IMG/VR virus record: IMGVR_UViG_3300017782_000016
Coordinates: 1 to 59,096 of that record
DNA: 59,096 nucleotides
From: a virus
Direction: 5' to 3' (one strand)
Shown here: in pieces, positions 53,017 to 59,096 of the stretch
How the letters are laid out: each line of letters opens with the position of its first letter
How positions within the stretch are numbered: position 1 is the first letter of the stretch
The notes under the pieces: generated by a model
Databases searched by the model: none
Told to the model about the DNA's origin: nothing
Seen by the model: only the letters and a program-made list of their open reading frames with translations
Position numbers and translations under genes: made by a program

Positions 53017-53401
53017 AGTAGCAATAGGAGAAATATTTGACAAGATTACAATCTTGGATATTAAACTAAAAAGAATTACAGATCAAGCTAGACTAGATTT
53101 TGTTAGAACTGAAAGAGTGGCATTAGCAGACGCTTTATTTGAAGAGGGTGTCGTTATGCAAGACGAGTTATACGCAGAACTAAAAAGCATCAATACTAAA
53201 ATATGGGACACCGAAGCTGGTTTTAGAGAAAAGGAAGCCAAAAAAGAATTTGATGATGAGTTTATAGAATTTGCTAGATTAAATGCAAAATACAACGATG
53301 AAAGATTTGTAGTAAAAAATAAAATAAACACACACTACGAATCTAAAATTAGAGAACAAAAATCTTACGACGCCTTATATGAATCCGATAATTCAAATTG
53401 A
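53006..53401 (+). CDS. DUF6165-like protein
   Basis: A 131-aa helical protein with KVEVAIGEIFDKITILDIKLKRI, IWDTEAGFREKE, FIEFARLNAKYNDERFVVKN and KIREQKSYDAL. The VEVxxGEIxDKxTIxxIKxxRI opening and the ND-R-x-x-K-N-x-I end are those I recall from DUF6165, seen beside LPS and glycan genes. Biochemical role is unknown. It overlaps neighbours by 11 and 23 bp. Confidence 0.65.
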   Translation: MKVEVAIGEIFDKITILDIKLKRITDQARLDFVRTERVALADALFEEGVVMQDELYAELKSINTKIWDTEAGFREKEAKKEFDDEFIEFARLNAKYNDERFVVKNKINTHYESKIREQKSYDALYESDNSN

Positions 53402-54473
53402 ACCTTGGATTGACAATAGTGAATTGATACAACTCAAAAAGGTTATCAAATCAACTTTTGTTTCTGAGCATAAATTAAACCAAGAGTTTGAAGATAAAAT
53501 TAAGAAAATTACTGGTTCAAAATATGCAGTTTCTATGACGAATGGAACTGCCGCAACTTTTTGCGCTTTAAAAGCTTTAGGTATTGGTAAAGGTGACGAA
53601 GTTATTGTTCCAAACATGACATTCATTGCTTCATCTAACGCTGTAATTTTTGCTGGCGCTACGCCCGTTTTATGTGACATAGAAGAAGATACGATGTGTA
53701 TGTGTCCTAAAGATCTTGCAAAAAGAATCACATCTAAAACTAAAGCTATAATGCCTGTACATCTGTACGGAAGAAGCTGTAACATGACTGAACTACGTAA
53801 GATAGCGGCCGCTAAAAAAATTAAAATTATCGAGGATGCTGCTCAAGGTATGGGAGTTCTTTATAGAGGTCAACACGTTGGAACATTTGGTCACGCTGGT
53901 ATTCTTTCTTTTTATGCAAACAAAACAATTACATGTGGAGAAGGTGGCGTTGTATTAGCCCCCAACAAAAGAGTCATAGAAGATTGTTACAAGATGAAAA
54001 ACCACGGTAGAGCAAAAAAGGGTGTATTTGTACACGAATCTATAGGTTTTAATTTTTCTTTTACCGAAATGCAAGCCGCTGTTGGCGTATCACAACTAAA
54101 CAAACTCAAAAGAGTTATAGCAAAAAAACAAAAGATTTATAATTTTTACAAAAAACATATTGATAACGAATACCTTATAGATATACCAATTAATAAAGAC
54201 ACAACACCAGTTCACTGGTTTAGTTCTTACTATACAGACCATAAAAAAAGCTTTATCAAACATATGAAAGACCACAACATACAAACTAGAGAGTTTTTCT
54301 ATCCATTGAATTTACAACCCTGTTACAAAAAAAGTAATCTAATTAAAATTAAGGATGATATGCCAGTAAGTAAAAAAGTTTTTGATCGTGGAATATCCTT
54401 ACCTTCTGCTTATAATATCTCTACCAATCAATTAAAATATGTTTGCGACACTATTAATAAATTTAAACCATGA
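53379..54473 (+). CDS. DegT/DnrJ/EryC1 sugar aminotransferase, PerA-like
   Basis: A 364-aa PLP enzyme. The pyridoxal Lys is K182 in GILSFYANKTITCGEGGVV; also MTNGTAATFCALKALGIGKG and IIEDAAQGMG. Overall layout resembles GDP-perosamine synthase PerA, which aminates C4 of GDP-4-keto-6-deoxymannose, the product of the Gmd encoded three genes downstream. Related 3- or 4-aminotransferases cannot be excluded. The start at 53379 overlaps the previous gene by 23 bp. Confidence 0.8.
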   Translation: MNPIIQIEPWIDNSELIQLKKVIKSTFVSEHKLNQEFEDKIKKITGSKYAVSMTNGTAATFCALKALGIGKGDEVIVPNMTFIASSNAVIFAGATPVLCDIEEDTMCMCPKDLAKRITSKTKAIMPVHLYGRSCNMTELRKIAAAKKIKIIEDAAQGMGVLYRGQHVGTFGHAGILSFYANKTITCGEGGVVLAPNKRVIEDCYKMKNHGRAKKGVFVHESIGFNFSFTEMQAAVGVSQLNKLKRVIAKKQKIYNFYKKHIDNEYLIDIPINKDTTPVHWFSSYYTDHKKSFIKHMKDHNIQTREFFYPLNLQPCYKKSNLIKIKDDMPVSKKVFDRGISLPSAYNISTNQLKYVCDTINKFKP

Positions 54474-55624
54474 TTAAATTAGTTAAAGATACAATATCCA
54501 AAGATGAAATAAATAGCTTAATTAACTGGCTAGAGACCGACCCTAGATTAACTAAGGGCGATCTTACCGTTCAATACGAAAAACAGTGGTCTCAAAAAAT
54601 AGGTTGTAAACACTCTGTGTTTGTAAACTCTGGCTCGTCTGCTATTTTAATTTCCCTATATGCTTTAATTGCAAACGGTACACTTAAAAAGGGAGATAGT
54701 GTTATAGTTCCAGCTCTTGCTTGGGCTACGGATTTATCTCCAGTTGTTCAATTAGGATTAAAACCTATTTTGTGTGATTGTAATATGGAGAATTTATCAG
54801 TAGATCCGCACTACTTAAGATCTATTGTGTCAAACCATAAACCTAAAGCTTTAATATTAGTTTCAGTGCTAGGTTTAGTTCCAGATATGGATTTTATAGT
54901 TAATTTTTGTGAAGATAACGATATAGTTCTTATTGAAGATGCTTGCGAATCTTTGGGCTCTCAATATAAAGGTAAAAATTTAGGTAATTTTGGTTTGCTA
55001 TCTTGCTTTTCTACTTACTATGGGCATCACATTTCTACTATTGAAGGAGGCATGGTTTGCACTAATGACGATGAACTTTATAATTTATTAAAATCTTTAA
55101 GAAGCCATGGTTGGGACAGAGACATGGACCCAGAGTATTCTAAAGAGCTAAAAGAAACATTTAATATCAATGATGATTTTGATTCTTTATATAAATTTTA
55201 TTACTTTGGATTTAATCTTAGGTCTACAGATTTACAAGCTTTTATTGGTATCAATCAATTAGATAGGCTGTCAGATATTATTAGTAAAAGGAACTCTAAT
55301 TATAATCTATATCGTGATTTATTATCCGATTACCAGTGGCAACCACCAGCATCAACAGATGAAAATTACATATCTAATTTTGCGTACCCTATTATACATC
55401 CAAATAGAAACGAAATTATCAACAAGTTAAAGAAACAAAACATAGAATCAAGACCTTTAATTTGTGGGTCTATGGGTAAACAACCTTTTTGGATTAAAAA
55501 CTTTGGCTCTATTAGACTTCCTCACGCTGATCACATAAATGATTTTGGTTTGTACTTGCCCAATAATCATCAACTAGAAGAAGAAGAGATTAACCTCATA
55601 GCTGAAACAATTAAAGATATATGA
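54470..55624 (+). CDS. DegT-family PLP enzyme with His instead of the PLP lysine (ColD/E1-like)
   Basis: A 384-aa DegT-fold protein: FVNSGSSAILISLYAL, VIVPALAWATDLSP, VLIEDACESLGSQYKG. At the PLP-lysine position it reads FSTYYGHHISTIEGGM, with His186-His187 in place of the Lys seen in the neighbour. In this superfamily His at that site marks the sugar 3-dehydratases (ColD on GDP-4-keto-6-deoxymannose; E1/RfbH on CDP sugars), which remove the C3 hydroxyl. SLRSHGWDRDMDPEYS is a further shared feature. With Gmd nearby, a ColD-like step toward a 3,6-dideoxyhexose is the best guess. Confidence 0.78.
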   Translation: MIKLVKDTISKDEINSLINWLETDPRLTKGDLTVQYEKQWSQKIGCKHSVFVNSGSSAILISLYALIANGTLKKGDSVIVPALAWATDLSPVVQLGLKPILCDCNMENLSVDPHYLRSIVSNHKPKALILVSVLGLVPDMDFIVNFCEDNDIVLIEDACESLGSQYKGKNLGNFGLLSCFSTYYGHHISTIEGGMVCTNDDELYNLLKSLRSHGWDRDMDPEYSKELKETFNINDDFDSLYKFYYFGFNLRSTDLQAFIGINQLDRLSDIISKRNSNYNLYRDLLSDYQWQPPASTDENYISNFAYPIIHPNRNEIINKLKKQNIESRPLICGSMGKQPFWIKNFGSIRLPHADHINDFGLYLPNNHQLEEEEINLIAETIKDI

Positions 55625-56433
55625 AAATTTTAGTTACAGGCTCTTCTGGGTTTGTTGGCTCACACATAGTTCAACAACTAAGAGATTTAGGTTTTGATGT
55701 AGTACCACTAGATGTTAAAGTAAAACAGTATAACGTCTGTGATTATAATTATATTCGACCTTTGTTTATGGGTGTTGATTGTGTTTTGCATTTAGCCGCA
55801 GAGGTTAGAATACAAGATACACTGAAAGACCCAATACTAGCAGCAAAAACTAATGTTATGGGCACTGCTACGGTTTTAAGACTAGCTCAAGAACATGGCG
55901 TAAAAAGATTTGTGTTTAGCTCTACGGCTGCCGCCTACACAGATAATCCAAATCCATATTCTATTACAAAAATAGCTGGTGAAGAATATTGCAAAATGTA
56001 CACAAATTTATTTGGCTTACAAACTGTTATTTTAAGATACTTTAATATATACGGAGAGGGACAACCTACAAAAGGTCAATATGCTCCAGTAATGGGCATT
56101 TTCTTAGATCAAAAGAGAAACAACAAACCAATGACAATTGTTGGCGACGGGTCTCAACGCAGAGATTTTATACATGTATCTGATGTTGCTAAAGCTAATA
56201 TCGCTTGCTTAGATTTAGAAAACAAAGATATTGTTGGGAAAACATTTGACATAGGAACTGGCACAAGTCATTCTATATTAGATATAAAGAATATGATAGG
56301 TGGAAAACATATACACTTACCCGAAAGGAAAGCGGAAATCAAAAATTCGGTTGCTGACATAGAAAACACATTAGAACTTTTAGATTGGAAACCAGAAATA
56401 AAACTTGAAAACTGGATTAAACAAGTAATATAA
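55621..56433 (+). CDS. NAD(P)-dependent sugar epimerase/dehydratase (SDR)
   Basis: A 270-aa extended SDR: Rossmann TGSSGFVGSH (6-15), active-site Ser/Thr FSSTAAAY (100-102), Y113-x3-K117 (YSITK), and the substrate-side ILRYFNIYGEGQ and GDGSQRRDFIHVSDVA. It is of the UDP-glucose 4-epimerase / GDP-fucose-synthase kind, short at 270 aa. It could reduce or epimerise the 4-keto sugar made by Gmd. Six bp separate it from the Gmd gene. Confidence 0.82.
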   Translation: MKILVTGSSGFVGSHIVQQLRDLGFDVVPLDVKVKQYNVCDYNYIRPLFMGVDCVLHLAAEVRIQDTLKDPILAAKTNVMGTATVLRLAQEHGVKRFVFSSTAAAYTDNPNPYSITKIAGEEYCKMYTNLFGLQTVILRYFNIYGEGQPTKGQYAPVMGIFLDQKRNNKPMTIVGDGSQRRDFIHVSDVAKANIACLDLENKDIVGKTFDIGTGTSHSILDIKNMIGGKHIHLPERKAEIKNSVADIENTLELLDWKPEIKLENWIKQVI

Positions 56434-56439
56434 TTAAAG

Positions 56440-57564
56440 ATGAATCAACTACAAAAAAATAAAATAATCGATACGGTTGATATTTTAAATATTGACGAAG
56501 CAACAAAACTAGCACAAGGTCAAAAATGTGTTATAGTTACAGGCGTAACAGGTCAAGATGGTAGTTATATGGTAGAGCACTTGTTGGAAAATACAGACTA
56601 TCTAATTTTTGGTGGCGTACGCAGATTGAGCGTATATAATCACGAAAACCTTTCTACAATTAGTTCAGATAGATTTAAATTAATTAATTTTGACTTAACA
56701 GATAGTCATACTATTTCTAGAATTATTGAAAAGTTACAACCAAGTTATTTTATTAATTTTGCTGCACAAAGCTTTGTTGGTAGCAGTTGGGATTTTCCGC
56801 AACAAACTTGGCATACAAACACTACATCTGTAATTGATATATTGGAAGCAATTAGACTTTATAACCCTTCTTGTAAATTTTATCAAGCTGGGTCTTCGGA
56901 AGAATTTGGAGATGTACAATACACACCTCAAGATTCTAAACACCCATTAAGACCAAGAAGTCCATATGGTGCATCTAAAGCAGCCGCACGACAAGTTGTC
57001 AAAGTATGGAGAGACTCTTACGATTTGTTTGCAGTTCAAGGTTGGTTGTTTAATCACGAATCAGAAAGAAGAGGGGAAGAATTTGTAACTAGAAAAATCA
57101 CTAAAAACGTAGCTAGAATCAAAAAAGCTATTGATAACAGTGAAGATTTTGAACCAATAGAATTAGGTAATATGGAAGCCAAAAGAGATTGGAGTCACTC
57201 TGCAGATTTTGTAGAGGCGGTTTGGTTGATGTTGAATCAAGAAAAACCTAAAGATTATGTTTTAGCTTCTGGAGAAACCCATACAGTAAAAGAATTTGTA
57301 GAAAAATCTTTTGAGTATGCTGGTATTGGTGTGCATTGGTACGAGGATGAAGAAAATCCAATGCTAAACAAACTCATGGATAAAAACACTGGTAAAATTT
57401 TAGTTAGAATAAATCCTAAATACTATCGTCCAGCGGAAGTTGAATTACTCTTAGGCGATCCAACAGAAGCGGAAAGTGAACTAAATTGGCAAAAAAGAGT
57501 TGACTTTTCAGAATTAGTTCGTAGGATGGTTATTAATGACATCGAAAAAATTAACGCCATTTAG
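56440..57564 (+). CDS. gmd: GDP-mannose 4,6-dehydratase
   Basis: A 374-aa SDR with Gmd-specific motifs: TGVTGQDGSYM (34-44), AAQSFVGSSW, QAGSSEEFGDVQ, SPYGASK (Y176, K180), and NHESERRGEEFVTRKITKNV. It converts GDP-D-mannose to GDP-4-keto-6-deoxy-D-mannose, entry point to GDP-fucose, rhamnose, perosamine and colitose. The ~30 residues before the Rossmann fold are an extension. Overlaps the next gene by 29 bp. Confidence 0.93.
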   Translation: MNQLQKNKIIDTVDILNIDEATKLAQGQKCVIVTGVTGQDGSYMVEHLLENTDYLIFGGVRRLSVYNHENLSTISSDRFKLINFDLTDSHTISRIIEKLQPSYFINFAAQSFVGSSWDFPQQTWHTNTTSVIDILEAIRLYNPSCKFYQAGSSEEFGDVQYTPQDSKHPLRPRSPYGASKAAARQVVKVWRDSYDLFAVQGWLFNHESERRGEEFVTRKITKNVARIKKAIDNSEDFEPIELGNMEAKRDWSHSADFVEAVWLMLNQEKPKDYVLASGETHTVKEFVEKSFEYAGIGVHWYEDEENPMLNKLMDKNTGKILVRINPKYYRPAEVELLLGDPTEAESELNWQKRVDFSELVRRMVINDIEKINAI

Positions 57565-57895
57565 AAGAAGACAACTAACTATTGAAAGGTTAGTTAAAGG
57601 TGCCGTAGATAATAAAAGCAGACAATTCTGGAAAATTCAGATGAAAATGCTGAATGAACTAGAAGAGAAATATTCTTTAGAATTTTTAGAGGTTTTAACC
57701 CTAGACTTTCAAGTTGATCAAATGGCATCCTTGGGACATAAAAACTTTAAATCAAAAATTGACAGAAAGTGGCGTAATTTTAACTTTAAAGTTGACTTAT
57801 CGAAATATACAGTATACGATATATCAGAAAAATGTGGAAAAGACTACGAATCCATATATAATAAACCGAAAAATACAAAAGATTTATTTAAATGA
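57536..57895 (+). CDS. Unknown protein coupled to UvsX
   Basis: A 119-aa basic, mostly helical protein (LTPFRRRQLTIERLVKGAVD, KSRQFWKIQMKMLNELEEKY, ending YNKPKNTKDLFK). No family recognised. It starts 29 bp inside Gmd and its stop overlaps the UvsX start by 4 bp, so it links the glycan run with the recombination gene. Confidence 0.55.
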   Translation: MTSKKLTPFRRRQLTIERLVKGAVDNKSRQFWKIQMKMLNELEEKYSLEFLEVLTLDFQVDQMASLGHKNFKSKIDRKWRNFNFKVDLSKYTVYDISEKCGKDYESIYNKPKNTKDLFK

Positions 57896-59004
57896 GTGAT
57901 ATAGATTCAGAATTATTAGACAAGTTTCTCAAAGCCAAGAAGGATGATCACTACAATTTTGAGAAAACAATTGATTATAAAGCATCAAGCGGCTCCTTAC
58001 AGCTTGATTTAAACTTAAATGGTGGGTTTGGCCCAGGTTTGCATAGATTCGTAGGCATGAACGAGGGTGGTAAAACAAGTGCCGCTCTTGAAGTTATGAA
58101 GAATATGCTTAATACACAAAAAGACGCAAAAGGTTTTTATATTAAGGCTGAAGGTCGCCTATCTAACGAAATGGTGGCGAGGTCGGGTATAAATTTTGTC
58201 TATGACGCTAAAGAATGGAAAACAGGGACTTGTTTTGTCTTTGAAAGTAACATTTATGAAGTTGTAGTTGACGCTATTAAGACTTTGGTAGAACAAAACG
58301 AAGATGAACATAAATACTGCTTCACACTAGACTCTGTAGATGGTTTAATTTCCAAACAAGATATAGATAAATCCTTCTATGACTCTAATAAAGTTGCAGG
58401 TGGCGCTGTAATCGCAGCCAACTTTATGAAGAGAATGTCCATATCCCTTGCAAAAAGGGGTCATATGGCCATTTTTATTAGTCAAGTAAGGGCAGATATC
58501 AAACTAGACCCATACACCAAAGCTCCGATACGTCAGACGTCAGCAACGGGCGGTAATGCATTATTGCACTTTGCTAATTACATTATAGAGTTTGAGCCAA
58601 GGTTTAAATCAGACCTAATTTTACAAAATCCATCAATTAAACAGCCAGATCCCAAAACAAATCCAATTATTGGACATTGGGCAAAAGCTACAATCAAAAA
58701 ATCACCCAACGAAAAGACTAATAACACCATTTCATATCCAATTAGATATGGTAGAGTTGGTGGAAAATCAATTTGGGTGGAGAAAGAATTAGTAGATTTA
58801 CTTTATATGTGGGAATTTGTCACTAAAAAAGGTGCTTGGATTACAATTGAAGAAGAATTTAGAGAATTGGTAGCTGAATCCGCTTCAGACCTACCAGAAA
58901 AGATACAAGGAGAAGCTAATTTATTCAAATTAATTGAAGAAAATGAAGCTTTGTGTACTTTCTTGATCGATTATTTCAAAACAAATATAGCCGAACTAGT
59001 GTAA
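57892..59004 (+). CDS. uvsX: RecA/UvsX-like recombinase
   Basis: A 370-aa protein with Walker A GMNEGGKT (55-62), a strand FTLDSVDGL as Walker B, then IFISQVRADI and TSATGGNALLHFANYIIEF, the DNA-binding loop L2 region of the RecA core. It has the RecA ATPase core and no second P-loop; the length and style are of T4 UvsX-like phage recombinases. It pairs homologous DNA in recombination-dependent replication, with the SSB of the minus-strand operon as natural partner. Confidence 0.88.
   Translation: MSDIDSELLDKFLKAKKDDHYNFEKTIDYKASSGSLQLDLNLNGGFGPGLHRFVGMNEGGKTSAALEVMKNMLNTQKDAKGFYIKAEGRLSNEMVARSGINFVYDAKEWKTGTCFVFESNIYEVVVDAIKTLVEQNEDEHKYCFTLDSVDGLISKQDIDKSFYDSNKVAGGAVIAANFMKRMSISLAKRGHMAIFISQVRADIKLDPYTKAPIRQTSATGGNALLHFANYIIEFEPRFKSDLILQNPSIKQPDPKTNPIIGHWAKATIKKSPNEKTNNTISYPIRYGRVGGKSIWVEKELVDLLYMWEFVTKKGAWITIEEEFRELVAESASDLPEKIQGEANLFKLIEENEALCTFLIDYFKTNIAELV
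58999..59004 (+). promoter_or_regulatory. GTGTAA at the UvsX stop, upstream of the last partial gene
   Basis: The hexamer includes the stop codon and lies 36 bp before the ATG at 59041, farther than other copies, so it may be chance. Confidence 0.3.
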
Positions 59005-59040
59005 AGGCTACCTAGCCCTCAGTAGGGGTTGATTTAAGTT

Positions 59041-59096
59041 ATGGAAATACTAAAAAATAATAAGATTAAAGTGGGACTTGTTGTCGCAGCTATTGC
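59041..59096 (+). CDS. Start of a membrane protein, cut by the window end
   Basis: ATG at 59041 opens an uninterrupted frame MEILKNNKIKVGLVVAAI running off the edge. A short Lys-rich start followed by a hydrophobic run suggests an N-terminal membrane anchor or signal sequence. Nothing more can be said. Confidence 0.5.
   Translation, partial: MEILKNNKIKVGLVVAAI

Noticed and set aside
59005-59040. Terminator after UvsX
   Set aside because: Only weak CCC/GGG or CTAC/GTAG pairings and no T run follow.
1-59096. tRNA genes, CRISPR arrays, insertion sequences or integrase
   Set aside because: Gaps are too short for most of these, no cloverleaf or spaced repeats were seen, and no transposase or integrase motif occurs in any protein.

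Overview
The window is a near-continuous stretch of a large, AT-rich, double-stranded DNA tailed phage genome (Caudoviricetes). Genes are packed with 1-30 bp overlaps. No ribosomal RNA, tRNA, integrase or bacterial housekeeping block is visible. The longest gene-free stretch is about 240 bp. One phage gene carries a C-terminal PEP-CTERM sorting signal of a form common in Verrucomicrobiota and a few other exosortase-bearing Gram-negative groups. That, with the marine-phage flavour of many proteins, suggests an aquatic PEP-CTERM-bearing host; this is inference.

Layout. 1-577: end of an acidic protein and a small basic protein. 583-1415: a two-gene cassette of a 55-aa membrane peptide and the PEP-CTERM surface protein. 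1430-3156: two tail-tube-like proteins. 3192-9968: zinc ribbon, sigma-like factor, candidate small terminase, C2H2/ERCC4 nuclease, large terminase and portal. 9955-14169: repeat-rich core protein, prohead protease fused to a scaffold, decoration protein and major capsid protein, in the order portal-core-protease-scaffold-capsid known from T4. 14254-15332: connector candidates. 15416-19119 (minus strand): neck genes and a two-domain tail-tube protein. 19166-35085: tail chaperones, a 2085-aa tape measure, a protein ending in a lambda gpM-like domain, and a 1651-aa adhesin with C-type lectin and LamG domains. 35082-38759 (minus strand): FmdB-like protein, Hsp20, glycosyltransferase, SSB, a second sigma-like factor, dNMP kinase and an unknown. 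38999-41616: class I ribonucleotide reductase. 41635-46746: tail fibre, holin-like protein and a probable adhesin. 46764-47759: a DUF5824-like head-associated protein. 47787-57564: a glycan cassette. 57536-59004: an unknown gene and a UvsX/RecA recombinase. 59041-end: start of a membrane protein.

How it works together. The virion appears to be a mosaic of a T4-like head-assembly order and a long flexible lambda-like tail, since no sheath gene is seen. The glycan cassette encodes Gmd, a PerA-like aminotransferase and a ColD-like PLP dehydratase with His in place of the PLP lysine. These could make 4-amino- or 3-deoxy-6-deoxyhexoses for six glycosyltransferase-like enzymes to attach to virion or host surface.

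The most striking non-coding signal is the hexamer GTGTAA. It lies exactly 8-9 bp before the start codon of eight genes and somewhat farther upstream of six more, nearly always where a new transcription unit would begin. I propose it is the -10-like element of a phage promoter read by one of the two phage sigma-like factors, giving almost leaderless mRNAs. Other notable items are the ETFLA peptide repeats in the core protein, a family of at least seven tail-tube-like domains sharing a VQ-x16-G signature, and the phage-borne PEP-CTERM protein.
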